From Gp6-AA40 sp035496255 (lineage in GTDB: Bacteria; Acidobacteriota; Vicinamibacteria; Vicinamibacterales; UBA2999): a stretch of DNA of 64,000 nucleotides. The translations under genes and the position numbers were made by a program. Where the stretch lies: contig DATJEU010000033.1 of NCBI GenBank assembly GCA_035496255.1, positions 97,621 through 161,620 of the forward strand. The letters run 5' to 3'. Each line of letters starts with the position of its first letter. Within the stretch, counting starts at the first letter, position 1. Below the pieces are notes generated by a model that was given only the letters and a program-made list of their open reading frames with translations, had not been told where the DNA came from and ran no database searches. This document shows positions 24,961 through 33,560 of the stretch, piece by piece.

Positions 24961-26384
24961 TTCTTCTCTCCTGCTCCGGTGCGCCGCCGCCGGTCGTCGC
25001 TCCGACACGCCCAGCCTCCGCAAGCCTCCAAGATGACCTGCTCGCGCTGACCCGATCACCGGGCGTTCAGCGCGGCACCTGGGGCATCGTCGTCGAGTCG
25101 CTCGAGCGCCATGACCGGCTGTTCGAGCTGAACCCGGGCACGCTGTTGGTACCGGCGTCGGTCGCAAAGCTGGTGAGCATCGCGACCGCGGTCGATGCGG
25201 TCGGCTGGAACTACACGTGGGACACACGTCTCGGGACGACGGGACGCATCGCCAATGGAGTGCTCGGCGGTGATCTGATTGTCTCCGGGACCGGAGATCC
25301 TGGCACACGCGGCGACGGCGACGCGGTCGTGGCGCTCGTCAATTGGCTCCAGACCAACGGGGTCACGCGCATCGAGGGCCGCATCATCGGCGACGACAAC
25401 GCGCTGGAGGAGCCGCGGCCGGCGTTCGCCTGGGCCTGGGACGATCTCGGCTATCCGACCGGCGCGTTGTACGGTGCGCTGAACTTCGGTGACAACAAGA
25501 CGGCCGTGACCATCGAGGCGGGCGCAGTTGCAGGTGTTCCGGCGCAACTGACGCTCGATGCGTGGTCGCAAGGCCGGCCGCTGATCAATCGTTCGGTCAC
25601 AGGAGCAAGAGGCTCGACGCAGTTGCTGTGGCCGGAGCAACGTCCGGGCGAAACCGCCCTGACCATCGCCGGTTCGATACCCGCCGGCGCCGCACCGGCA
25701 CGCCTGATGATCTCAGCGGGTAACCCCACGCTGTGGTTCGCTACCGTGCTGCGCAATGCCGTCACGCAGGCGGGAATTACCGTCACCGGTCCGGCCGTGG
25801 ACATCGACGACATCGAACCACCGGCTGGCGTCACGACGCTGTACGTGCATCGCTCGCAAACACTCGCCGCGACGACGCAGCCGATGCTCAAGGAGAGCGT
25901 CAACCTCTATGCCGAAGCAGCGATGCGTCTCAACGCGCCGCGTGGTGTGCGAGCCGCGACCAACGATGACGCGCTGAACGCGTTCAACGCGAGGATGCAA
26001 TCGTGGGGTATTCCGCGCGACGGCTTTCAGATGGTCGATGGATCCGGCCTGTCGCGCCGGGACGTCATCGCACCCGACACGTTGCTCGCCGTGCTGCAGC
26101 GGATGTACGACGCCAGCGGTTCGTCGCCGTGGATGCGGGCGCTGCCGATCGCCGGCGTCGATGGATCGCTCGAGAACCGGATGAAGGGAACGCCGGCCGA
26201 GCGGAACGTGCGGGCCAAGACCGGCACGATGTCGAACATCCGATCGCTCGCCGGCTACGTCACGACCGCCGGCGGTGAACATCTCGCCTTCGTCGTCATG
26301 CTCAATGACTTCGAAGGAACCGGCGCACAGGCCGTGCAGGCGATCGATGCCATCGCGGTGAGGCTGGCGGAGTTTCGGAGATGA
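24897..26384 (+). CDS. dacB: D-alanyl-D-alanine carboxypeptidase/endopeptidase, PBP4 (DacB) type, lipoprotein
   Basis: 495 residues, peptidase family S13. The serine motif is PASVAKL (Ser near residue 84, SxxK), SxN-like residues are in LKESVNLYAEA, and the KTG box is RAKTGTMSN near residue 440. PBP4 enzymes trim or cleave peptidoglycan cross-links in the periplasm. The N-terminus is unusual: charged RLRRHALAA is followed by FCILHSAFLLSC, where LLSC fits a lipobox, so the protein is probably a lipoprotein. That hydrophobic stretch is encoded by the family D word repeat. The gene follows the DUF4340 gene by 19 bases. Confidence 0.86.
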   Translation: MQAGLRLRRHALAAFCILHSAFLLSCSGAPPPVVAPTRPASASLQDDLLALTRSPGVQRGTWGIVVESLERHDRLFELNPGTLLVPASVAKLVSIATAVDAVGWNYTWDTRLGTTGRIANGVLGGDLIVSGTGDPGTRGDGDAVVALVNWLQTNGVTRIEGRIIGDDNALEEPRPAFAWAWDDLGYPTGALYGALNFGDNKTAVTIEAGAVAGVPAQLTLDAWSQGRPLINRSVTGARGSTQLLWPEQRPGETALTIAGSIPAGAAPARLMISAGNPTLWFATVLRNAVTQAGITVTGPAVDIDDIEPPAGVTTLYVHRSQTLAATTQPMLKESVNLYAEAAMRLNAPRGVRAATNDDALNAFNARMQSWGIPRDGFQMVDGSGLSRRDVIAPDTLLAVLQRMYDASGSSPWMRALPIAGVDGSLENRMKGTPAERNVRAKTGTMSNIRSLAGYVTTAGGEHLAFVVMLNDFEGTGAQAVQAIDAIAVRLAEFRR

Positions 26385-26410
26385 CCGCCAGCAAGAAGCA
26401 GGAGCGGAGG

Positions 26411-28222
26411 CTACGCCGCTTCTCCACCAGCCGCGGGCAGTTCGAAGTAGAAGATCGCTCCCCCCGCCGGGGCACGGCGATAGCCGATGCGGCCCTTCAG
26501 CGAATCGATGATGCCGTAGCTGACGGAGAGGCCGAGGCCGGTACCCTGGCCAACGGGCTTGGTCGTGAAGAACGGCTGGAACAGCTTGGCTTCGTTGCCC
26601 TGCGGAATGCCCGGCCCGGTGTCTTCCACCTCGAGCACGACCTGGCCGTCGCGGTCGTAGGTTCGAAGTGTGATGCGGCCGGGCGAGCGGCCTGACAGCA
26701 GGATCGCCTGTTCGGCATTGACTACGAAGTTCAGGATGACCTGCTGCAGCTCGGTGTACACCGCGAGGACGTGTTCGCTCGAGGAATCCTCCACGCGCAG
26801 TTCGATGTCTTCCGATTCGAGCCGGCGCTGACGGAGTTCGGCCACCGACGCGATCACATCCGAGAGGAACACCGGACCGGCGGCACCCGGCTGCTGGCGC
26901 GCGAACATCGCCAGGTTACGGATGATGCCGCAGGCGCGGGCACTCTCCTTTTGAATCAATCGCAGGTCGGCCTTCACCGTCTCCGGCACGTCGGCCTGCA
27001 TCTGCAGCAGTTCGGCGAACCCGAGAATGGCCTGCAGCGGATTGTTGATTTCGTGCGCGACGCCGGAAACGAGCTGTCCCACGGCGGCCAGCCGCTCCTG
27101 CCGAATCACCTGCCCCTGCAGCGATTGCAGTTCCTCGCGGATGCGACGCTCTTCCGCCATCTGTGCGTCCAGTGCCGCACGCGTGTCGTTGAACCGCTGC
27201 AACATGCGATCGAACGCGTCCTGCAGCTCGGCGAATTCACGCGAGAACATCGGGCGATGCTCGATCGGGCTGAAGTCACCGTCCGCGATCCGTTTGGCCT
27301 GCCGATCGAGATGGCTGACGGCGCCGGCGAGGCGCCGTGACAGTACCAGCGCGAGGACGAGCCAGCCGATCAGTCCGGCGACGAGAATCAGGAAGCTGCG
27401 GGTCCACACGCTCTCGCTGCGCGCGAATGCGAGCTGCACCGGGAGTCCGACGGAGACGATCCACGGACCGTCCTCCGCCATCGCCTCTCCGTAAACACGG
27501 CGGACACCGTCGAGCCCGGCTCGCTCTTTCAGCGGGCTGAGCGTGCCGCGCCCTCGTGGCTCGCCGTAGAGGAGCTGGCCGACGTAACGGGTATCGCCGC
27601 CGCTGCGAATCAGAATGCGGCCGTCGACATCCGCCAGAGACACGAGCACCGATCCCGATGGCAGCGCCTTGAACGCGTCCTCCAGACTCTCCAGGTTCAC
27701 GTAGAGGCCGAGGCCGCCCGCGATCCCGCCTGCCGGATTCCTCACTGGATACGCGAAGACGAGGTATCGGCGGCCACTGCCGGCGTTCTGTTGCATCGGC
27801 ACCGTGACGCGGCGTCCGAGACGGGCCACGTCCGCTGGCCAATCCGGTGCCGGCAGCGGCTCAGGCGTGTGATCGACGCGCGCAATCTCATGGCCATCGG
27901 CGGCGGCCAGGATGACGCGCAGAACCGAGGCTCGCCCGACAAATGCCCGCGTGAGCAGGTCAGTCGCTTCCCCGGCGTCGAGCCGGGTGAGCGGGGGCGC
28001 GGACGCCAGGCCCTCGGCCATGCGATCGAGGTTGCTGATGTCGCGATCGATATACGCGGCGGTGGTGGTAGCAATGAACGCGGCCTGATCACCGAGCTCG
28101 CTGCGCCGCTCGGTAAACGCGGACCACCCTGACCAGGCAGCCCCCAGCAGCAGTGGAATCAGGAGCAGGAAGATGGCGATGACAAGCTGACGCCGCAGCG
28201 GCTGGTGCCCATACGATCGCAT
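26411..28222 (-). CDS. Membrane sensor histidine kinase
   Basis: 603 residues. Two membrane helices (about 13-30 and 275-296) flank a periplasmic double-Cache-like sensor. A HAMP segment (LSRRLAGAVSHLDRQAKRIA) is followed by a helical linker, a DHp domain with the phosphoacceptor His in SGVAHEINNPLQAILGFAE, and a catalytic ATPase domain with NFVVNAEQA (N box), EDTGPGIP (G1) and GTGLGLSV (G2). The NtrB/ZraS-like H box style points to an NtrC-type partner, but no response regulator gene is adjacent. It converges with the dacB gene with 26 bases between the stops. Confidence 0.87.
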   Translation of the reverse strand: MRSYGHQPLRRQLVIAIFLLLIPLLLGAAWSGWSAFTERRSELGDQAAFIATTTAAYIDRDISNLDRMAEGLASAPPLTRLDAGEATDLLTRAFVGRASVLRVILAAADGHEIARVDHTPEPLPAPDWPADVARLGRRVTVPMQQNAGSGRRYLVFAYPVRNPAGGIAGGLGLYVNLESLEDAFKALPSGSVLVSLADVDGRILIRSGGDTRYVGQLLYGEPRGRGTLSPLKERAGLDGVRRVYGEAMAEDGPWIVSVGLPVQLAFARSESVWTRSFLILVAGLIGWLVLALVLSRRLAGAVSHLDRQAKRIADGDFSPIEHRPMFSREFAELQDAFDRMLQRFNDTRAALDAQMAEERRIREELQSLQGQVIRQERLAAVGQLVSGVAHEINNPLQAILGFAELLQMQADVPETVKADLRLIQKESARACGIIRNLAMFARQQPGAAGPVFLSDVIASVAELRQRRLESEDIELRVEDSSSEHVLAVYTELQQVILNFVVNAEQAILLSGRSPGRITLRTYDRDGQVVLEVEDTGPGIPQGNEAKLFQPFFTTKPVGQGTGLGLSVSYGIIDSLKGRIGYRRAPAGGAIFYFELPAAGGEAA

Positions 28223-28246
28223 CGACGGCCTGCGATGTTAACAGCT

Positions 28247-28942
28247 TCAGGACGGCAGCGCGGGATCGGCGATCCCGGCTTCGCTGAAACCAGCCGCCCG
28301 CAGGACGCAACTGTCGCAGCGGCCACACGGCCGGCCATCGGGAAGCGGGTCGTAGCAACTGTGGGTCAGGCCGTAGTCCAGGCCGAGCGCGACACCGCGG
28401 CGGATGATCTCCGCCTTCGACAGCAGTTGCAGCGGGGCGTGAATCGTGAACCGCGCGCCGTGCACGCCGTCGGCCGTGGCCAGCGCCGCCAGGCGTTCGA
28501 ACGCGGCGATGAATTCCGGACGGCAATCGGGATAGCCGGAGTAGTCGAGCGCATTCACGCCGATGAAGATGTCGCGTGCGTGCAGCACTTCCGCCCATCC
28601 GAGCGCCAGCGACAGGAAGACCGTGTTGCGCGCCGGCACGTACGTCGACGGAATCTCGGCGGGGTCGATGGGACGATCCTTGGGAACGGGAATGTCGCTG
28701 GTCAGAGACGAGCCTCCAAACGCTGACAACGCGACATCCAGCTCGATATGCCTGACCACGCCGAGTCGGCGGGCAATGGCCCGCGCGGACTCGATCTCAC
28801 ACGCGTGCCGCTGTCCATACCGGATCGTGAGCGCGTGAAGCGCGAAGCCCTCGTCCCTGGCGATTGCCGCGGCGGTGTACGAGTCCAGGCCGCCGCTCAG
28901 GAGTACGACGGCGAACTTCTCCCGGGCCGGGTCAGACGCCAC
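28247..28942 (-). CDS. queC: 7-cyano-7-deazaguanine synthase
   Basis: 231 residues from a GTG at 28942 that overlaps the end of queE. The PP-loop is LLSGGLDSYTA near residue 14; downstream are PARNTVFLSLALGWAE and the zinc site CYDPLPDGRPCGRCDSC with four Cys near the C-terminus. QueC converts 7-carboxy-7-deazaguanine to preQ0 with ammonia and ATP. The neighbouring queE makes its substrate; queA lies at 45709-46854. The C-terminal residues GIADPALPS are encoded by a GGCGATCCCGGC-type word that recurs in several gaps. Confidence 0.9.
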   Translation of the reverse strand: MASDPAREKFAVVLLSGGLDSYTAAAIARDEGFALHALTIRYGQRHACEIESARAIARRLGVVRHIELDVALSAFGGSSLTSDIPVPKDRPIDPAEIPSTYVPARNTVFLSLALGWAEVLHARDIFIGVNALDYSGYPDCRPEFIAAFERLAALATADGVHGARFTIHAPLQLLSKAEIIRRGVALGLDYGLTHSCYDPLPDGRPCGRCDSCVLRAAGFSEAGIADPALPS

Positions 28943-29573
28943 GCGTGTTCGGATCCCAGATGAACTTGTGGAGCTGGAGCTGCACACGCACCGGCAGGTT
29001 GTCAGCGAGCACCCACTCCGAGAGCGTGCGTGGATGCAGTTCGCCGTGAACCGGTGACAGGTGGATCGCAGCAACGCGTCCGCTGAGCTGATGCCGCGCG
29101 ATCACGTCGCGGGCATAGTCATAGTCTGCGCGGTCCTTGACGACGAACTTCACCTCGTCATGAGGATGGAGACGCGCCAGATTGTCCCAGTCCATCTTCG
29201 CGGCTTCGCCGCTGCCGGGACACTTCACGTCGAGAATCGTCACGACGGGATCGGGCACGCGCGCCGTACTGCGATGCCCTCCGGTCTCGAGCAGCACGGT
29301 TTTGCCGCGATCGAGCAGCGCGCTCATCAGCGGGTAGACGCCATCCTGCAGCAGCGGCTCGCCGCCGGTCACCTCGACCAGATCGCACCGGTACGCCTCC
29401 ACCGCACCCAGCACGTCGTCCAGCGACCGCTTGCCCCCCTCGTGGAACGCATACGCCGTGTCGCACCAGGTGCAGCGAAGGTCGCAGGCGGTCAGGCGGA
29501 CGAAGACACACGGGCGTCCGGCATAGGTGGACTCGCCCTGAACCGAATAGAAGATCTCGTTGATGGTGACCAA
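28932..29573 (-). CDS. queE: 7-carboxy-7-deazaguanine synthase (radical SAM)
   Basis: 213 residues if translation begins at the TTG at 29573, which places the family start (VTINEIFYSVQGES) correctly; the open frame further upstream runs antisense through the DUF72 gene. The radical SAM cluster motif is CDLRCTWCDT, i.e. Cys with short spacing typical of QueE, and the SAM-binding EVTGGEPLLQ follows. It turns 6-carboxytetrahydropterin into 7-carboxy-7-deazaguanine. The start codon is 25 bases from the divergent DUF72 gene. QueD and FolE are not in the window. Confidence 0.85.
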   Translation of the reverse strand: MVTINEIFYSVQGESTYAGRPCVFVRLTACDLRCTWCDTAYAFHEGGKRSLDDVLGAVEAYRCDLVEVTGGEPLLQDGVYPLMSALLDRGKTVLLETGGHRSTARVPDPVVTILDVKCPGSGEAAKMDWDNLARLHPHDEVKFVVKDRADYDYARDVIARHQLSGRVAAIHLSPVHGELHPRTLSEWVLADNLPVRVQLQLHKFIWDPNTRGV

Positions 29574-29597
29574 CGCTCTTATTATCGGTGAAGGTCC

Positions 29598-30635
29598 ATG
29601 AGCCTCCACATCGGGACATCCGGCTGGAGCTATCCCTCGGGAAAGGGCACCTGGAACGGCCTGTTCTACCCGGCCACACGGTCGAAGCGCGCCGGTACCA
29701 GGGATTTCGACGAACTGCGCTTCTACGCCGCGCACTTCGATACCGTCGAGGTCAACACCACGTTTTACGGTCAGCCGCGCGCGGAGGTCACGCGGTCATG
29801 GAGGGAACGGACACCGGCCGCCTTTCAGTTCTCGCTCAAGCTGTATCAGAAGTTCACGCACCCGAAGATGTTCAAGGAGGCGGCACTGAAACGTGTCCCC
29901 GGCTCTGGGCCCTCGACTCCGCTCGGGACAGGCCCGCTGCTCGATCTGCTCGCGCAGGTCACGCAGAGCGACATCGACGACTTTCGCGCCGGCATTGATC
30001 CGCTCGCGTCAGCGGGAAAAATCGGGGCGCTGCTCGCGCAGTTTCCACCGAGCTTCAAGAACACGCCGGCCACACGCGACTATCTCGCGCACCTGCTCGG
30101 CGCATTTGCCGATTACCCGGTCGCCGTCGAACTCCGACACCGGAGTTGGAGCGATGCGATTGCGGACACGCTGGCGCTGTTGAACGGCTTCAACGCCGCG
30201 TGGGTGCAGATCGACGAACCGAAGTTCCGGTTCTCGATCCGGCAGAACTATCTACCGAACGTCACCAGCTTCTATTACATGCGGCTGCACGGGCGGAACG
30301 CCGCTCAGTGGTGGCGCCATGACAAGAGCGAGGATCGCTACAACTACCTCTATTCCGCTCAGGAGTTACAGGAGTTTGCCGATGTCGCGGGCGCCGCAAA
30401 GGAGCTGGTGAAGAAGTCATACCTCTACACCAACAATCACTTCTCGGCGAAGTCCGTCGTCAACGCCGTCATGTTGAAGACGCAGCTCGGCGAGCCGATC
30501 GAAGGCGAGTACCCGTCTGAGATGATCGAGCAGTACCCGGAGATGAACGATGCGTTGCGGACGGCGGAACCGCGGCGCGGATCCCAGCCCACCAACCCCC
30601 GCTCTAACGTTCCCGCACGGTTACGGTTCGAATGA
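29598..30635 (+). CDS. DUF72 family protein (YecE-like)
   Basis: 345 residues, TIM-barrel-like DUF72: LHIGTSGWSYPSGKGTWNG at the N-terminus, YAAHFDTVEVNTTFYGQP, and later YMRLHGRNA and YLYTNNHFSAKSV. The function of DUF72 is not known. At residues about 101-113 the sequence GSGPSTPLGTGP is encoded by a repeat word (29898-29935) and looks like an insertion in a loop. The last 32 bases overlap the convergent cyclophilin gene. Confidence 0.82.
   Translation: MSLHIGTSGWSYPSGKGTWNGLFYPATRSKRAGTRDFDELRFYAAHFDTVEVNTTFYGQPRAEVTRSWRERTPAAFQFSLKLYQKFTHPKMFKEAALKRVPGSGPSTPLGTGPLLDLLAQVTQSDIDDFRAGIDPLASAGKIGALLAQFPPSFKNTPATRDYLAHLLGAFADYPVAVELRHRSWSDAIADTLALLNGFNAAWVQIDEPKFRFSIRQNYLPNVTSFYYMRLHGRNAAQWWRHDKSEDRYNYLYSAQELQEFADVAGAAKELVKKSYLYTNNHFSAKSVVNAVMLKTQLGEPIEGEYPSEMIEQYPEMNDALRTAEPRRGSQPTNPRSNVPARLRFE
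29898..29935. repeat. Word repeat inside the DUF72 gene, family I-like
   Basis: CCCTCGACTCCGCTCGGGAC and flanks form an imperfect inverted repeat and give a Gly/Ser/Pro/Thr peptide unlike the surrounding barrel sequence. Confidence 0.45.
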
Positions 30636-31206
30636 CGTCGGTCACCTGCAGCTTCTGGACGACGTCCATGCCGGCGATCACCCGACCAACCACCGTGTAG
30701 TGGCCGTCGTATTTCGGTTGTGGCATCAGCATCACGAACATCTGACTGTCGGAACGGCGCGGATCGCCGGGATTCGCAAGACCGACCGTGCCGACGAGGA
30801 ACTTCCGCTTCGGACTCATCTCGCCGACGCCAATCGATGTACCGCTGCCACCGGTCTTCCAGAGATCGCGCTTGCTCATGTCGCGGCTGAGCGGATCCCC
30901 GAACTGCACCAGCTCGTGCGGCTCGACGCGAATGATTCGCTGCCCGTTGTAGAAGCGGCGCCGCACCAGGTTCAGGATGTGCTCCACCGACTTGGGTGCC
31001 TCATTCGGATAGGTTTCCATCTCGAACGTGCCCTTCGCCGTATCGAAGATGACGAGCGGCCCGGCCCCCGGGGAAGGCTTGACCGTGGCGCCGGCCGGTG
31101 CCGTGGCGCGGCCCTGCTGCGCGCGACCCTGTTGTGCGCGTCCCTGCGCATCGAGTGTCACAACCGCAGCGGTGACGGTCACCAGGACGACGATCCAGTT
31201 CTTCAT
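30604..31206 (-). CDS. Exported cyclophilin-type peptidyl-prolyl isomerase
   Basis: 200 residues from ATG 31206. A signal peptide (NWIVVLVTVTAAVVTLDAQ) is followed by a threefold GRAQQ repeat and a Pro-rich linker, then a cyclophilin fold: FDTAKGTFEMETYPNEAP, FYNGQRIIRVEP, VGTVGLANPGDPRRSDSQMFVML and VVGRVIAGMDVVQKLQ. It should speed proline isomerisation in periplasmic proteins. Stop of nth and start of this gene overlap in ATGA, so they are co-translated. Confidence 0.85.
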   Translation of the reverse strand: MKNWIVVLVTVTAAVVTLDAQGRAQQGRAQQGRATAPAGATVKPSPGAGPLVIFDTAKGTFEMETYPNEAPKSVEHILNLVRRRFYNGQRIIRVEPHELVQFGDPLSRDMSKRDLWKTGGSGTSIGVGEMSPKRKFLVGTVGLANPGDPRRSDSQMFVMLMPQPKYDGHYTVVGRVIAGMDVVQKLQVTDVIRTVTVRER

Positions 31207-31916
31207 GTAGTACCTCGCTTCGCTCGGGGGCGGGGCTGATGCTCCGCGCCGACGAGATGGCGTGAGTCTTCGACTCCAATTTTTTGGCAATGCGGTGCGA
31301 TCGCGCAATCCCCGCAACGCGGCGATACCGGCCGGCAGACGTTCTGGCCCCACGTCACCAGATACTGGTTGATCACCGGCCACCATCGGCGGCCGGCGAC
31401 GCGATAGAGCGCCTGTTCCGTCTCGTCGGGTGCGAGGGTCGTCACCCACCCGAGCCGATTCGAGATGCGGTGCACGTGGATATCCACGCAGATGTTCTCG
31501 CGGCTTCTGAACGCGAGGATCAGCACCAGGTTCGCGGTCTTGCGCCCCACACCCGGAAGCGTGACCAGTTCTTCGAGCGTGCCGGGCACGCGGCCTCCGA
31601 ACCGGCTGACGAGTATTTCGCAGCACGCCTTCACGTGCCTGGCTTTGGTCCGATAGAAGCCGACGGGATAAATCAACCGCTCGATGTCCCGCACCGGCAG
31701 CTTCGCAACTGCCTGCGGCGTCCAGGCCCGCTGGAACAATCTCGTCGACGCCGCGTGCGTCGTGGCATCCTGTGTGCGCGCCGAGAGCAGCGTCGCGATC
31801 AGGACCTGGAAGGCGCTCTCGGCTTGAGCGGCCGAAATCTTCTCGACGGCCGGCAGGTCGTACTTCGCGATCGCTCGCTCGAGCGATCGCATGACCGTGT
31901 CTATCTTCCTGGTCAC
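31203..31916 (-). CDS. nth: Endonuclease III
   Basis: 237 residues. Helix-hairpin-helix with the catalytic Lys is LPGVGRKTANLVL, the catalytic Asp is in VDIHVHRISNRLG, and the 4Fe-4S ligands are the four Cys of VCRPVSPRCGDCAIAPHC with the expected 6-2-5 spacing. It removes oxidised pyrimidines from DNA and nicks the abasic site. It overlaps the preceding dehydrogenase gene by 4 bases. The C-terminal 25 residues after the cluster are an ordinary basic tail. Confidence 0.92.
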   Translation of the reverse strand: MTRKIDTVMRSLERAIAKYDLPAVEKISAAQAESAFQVLIATLLSARTQDATTHAASTRLFQRAWTPQAVAKLPVRDIERLIYPVGFYRTKARHVKACCEILVSRFGGRVPGTLEELVTLPGVGRKTANLVLILAFRSRENICVDIHVHRISNRLGWVTTLAPDETEQALYRVAGRRWWPVINQYLVTWGQNVCRPVSPRCGDCAIAPHCQKIGVEDSRHLVGAEHQPRPRAKRGTT

Positions 31917-32872
31917 GATCGACGCACGGCCTCGACGGGCGTCAGCGGCGGGTTGCCCGTGAGCACCGCCACGGCGTTATGAACCGCGAGATCCGCCATC
32001 GCGGTGCGCGTCTCCATCGTTGCGCTCCCGAGATGCGGCGCGAGGATGACGTTCTCGAGCGTGCGCAGGTCGGGGGGCACGTTGGGCTCGTCCTCGTAGA
32101 CGTCGAGGGCAGCGCCGGCAATGATGTGATTCTTCAGCGCCCAGACCAGGGCCGCTTCGTCAACCACGGGTCCCCGTGCGGTGTTGATCAGATAGGCGCT
32201 GCGCTTCATGCGCGCGAACGACTTCTGGTCGATCAGGTGTCGCGTTTCGTCGGTCAGCGGGCAATGCAGCGTGACGACATCGGAGGTGGCGATCAGCCGG
32301 TCGTACGGCATCGGCTGGTATTCGGGCGGACCCATGACCTTCCGCGTCTGATAGGCGACGCGCATGCCGAACGCCGTCGCCCGCGCCGCGACCGCCTGGC
32401 CGATGCGGCCGAACCCGATGACCCCGAGCTGCTTGCCCCGCAAGTCGGTGCCGAGCATGAAGTCGAGCGCCCAACCCTTCCACCGGCCGGCGCGGACCAA
32501 CCGATCGCCTTCGGCCACTCGCCTCGTGATGCCGAGGATGAGCGCCCAGGTCAAATCGGCGGATGCTTCAGTCAGCACGTCAGGCGTGTTGGTGACGATG
32601 ACGCCGCGCTCGCGCGCGGCGTCGAGGTCGATGTTGTTGTAGCCGACGGCGATGTTCGCGATCACCTTCAGCCGCGGACAGGCGTCGATGACCGCCCGGG
32701 TGATCGTCGTGGTCAGGGGCGTCACGAGGCCATCCCGGTCGCGCAGCGCCGCAATCAACTCCGCTTCGTTCGGATCGCGCGCGCCGCGAAACAGGTCGAC
32801 GTCGCAGGCTTCCTCGAGGCGTGAGAGCGCGACTGAGGGAATCCGGCGTGAGAGAAGAACAGTCGGCCTCAT
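31913..32872 (-). CDS. D-2-hydroxyacid dehydrogenase, glyoxylate/hydroxypyruvate reductase type
   Basis: 319 residues. The NAD(P) motif is GVIGFGRIGQAVAARA near residue 152; catalytic Arg, Glu and His are in INTARGPVVDE, DVYEDEP and LAPHLGSAT. The closest style is GyaR/GRHPR, which interconverts glyoxylate with glycolate and hydroxypyruvate with D-glycerate. It is the first gene of an operon with nth and the cyclophilin. It lies next to the microcompartment genes on the same strand, so a D-lactate or glycolate role linked to aldehyde metabolism is possible but unproven. Confidence 0.85.
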   Translation of the reverse strand: MRPTVLLSRRIPSVALSRLEEACDVDLFRGARDPNEAELIAALRDRDGLVTPLTTTITRAVIDACPRLKVIANIAVGYNNIDLDAARERGVIVTNTPDVLTEASADLTWALILGITRRVAEGDRLVRAGRWKGWALDFMLGTDLRGKQLGVIGFGRIGQAVAARATAFGMRVAYQTRKVMGPPEYQPMPYDRLIATSDVVTLHCPLTDETRHLIDQKSFARMKRSAYLINTARGPVVDEAALVWALKNHIIAGAALDVYEDEPNVPPDLRTLENVILAPHLGSATMETRTAMADLAVHNAVAVLTGNPPLTPVEAVRRS

Positions 32873-32882
32873 GTCGTCACGT

Positions 32883-32980
32883 AACGGAGGTGACGGAGCA
32901 AACGAAGTTCACACCGAAGGAACGAAGACACGGGCGTCTTCGTGTTTTCGTCCTCCGTGGTGAATTTCGTTGCCTCCGTA
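32883..32980. repeat. Word-repeat hairpin, family E (GAAGTTCACACCGAAG)
   Basis: The left arm, AACGGAGGTGACGGAGCAAA through CGAAGACACG, pairs with the right arm CGTCTTCGTG through GTTGCCTCCGT, leaving only a few bases of loop. It separates the microcompartment group from the hydroxyacid dehydrogenase operon. A diverged copy is at 35415-35600. Confidence 0.8.
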
Positions 32981-32999
32981 CTCTTCGCCAACGGGCTGG

Positions 33000-33206
33000 C
33001 TAGTGTCCGTAACTCTTGCAGTACCCGCAGTGATTGCAAGTCACCGCCGGTTCGATGATGCAGGTCTCCCCTTGTGCGGGGATCACGAAGAGCGCATGGC
33101 TGGCGTGCTCGCGAACTGAGGCGAGGGCTGTCGGAGCCGGGTTCGGCCGGACGTCTCGCCGGGCGATGACGCTTCGCACCAGTTCGCGCAGTTCCTGCTC
33201 GGTCAT
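33000..33206 (-). CDS. Small Cys-rich protein of the microcompartment locus
   Basis: 68 residues. The first 17 (MTEQELRELVRSVIARR) form an amphipathic helix like the encapsulation peptides that target enzymes into microcompartments. The C-terminal 20 residues read IIEPAVTCNHCGYCKSYGH, with three Cys in C-x2-C-x2-C spacing plus three His, a likely metal or iron-sulfur site. The gene overlaps the BMC-P gene upstream by 4 bases (ATGA), so it belongs to the locus. The family has no function I can name; a redox or metal carrier in the lumen is one possibility. Confidence 0.72.
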   Translation of the reverse strand: MTEQELRELVRSVIARRDVRPNPAPTALASVREHASHALFVIPAQGETCIIEPAVTCNHCGYCKSYGH

Positions 33207-33475
33207 TCGCTCACGTCCACGCTGTCTACGATACCAATGACCGCCGCGTCGACAGGGGCCGCCTTACGGCCGAGCGCTTCGCCGGCGGCGCGTCCCTCGA
33301 TGACGATCAGCACTTTCTCATGGACGCCTGCGCCGACGGAATCAACGGCGAGCAGCGCGACACCGCGCGGCTGGTCGTCGAGCGTCACCGGTTGCACCAG
33401 CAACAACTTGGCGCCCTCGAATTTTCGATGTTTCTGAGTGGCGACGACGGTGCCGACGACGCGCGCGAGCTGCAT
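33203..33475 (-). CDS. BMC-P pentameric shell protein (EutN/CcmL family), copy 1
   Basis: 90 residues, whole EutN/CcmL domain: MQLARVVGTVVATQKHRKFE, LLLVQPV, LLAVDSVGAGVHEKVLIVI and VDAAVIGIVDSVDV. Pentamers of this family close the vertices of a microcompartment shell. This is the last of three BMC-P genes. Confidence 0.9.
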   Translation of the reverse strand: MQLARVVGTVVATQKHRKFEGAKLLLVQPVTLDDQPRGVALLAVDSVGAGVHEKVLIVIEGRAAGEALGRKAAPVDAAVIGIVDSVDVSE

Positions 33476-33560
33476 AACAGGATTTATGAAATGACGAATC
33501 TACGAATGGACCAATTCATTTGCAATTCGTCAATCCGTCAACTCGTAAATTCGTCGATCA
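33476..33560. repeat. Word-repeat hairpin, family F (GACGAATCTACGAAT), between two BMC-P genes
   Basis: ATGACGAATCTACGAATGGA at about 33489-33509 is answered by TTCGTCAATCCGTCAACTCG at 33527-33546 and TAAATTCGTCG at 33546-33556. The right arm runs into the preceding BMC-P gene and supplies its last codons. A longer copy is at 34408-34506. Confidence 0.75.
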
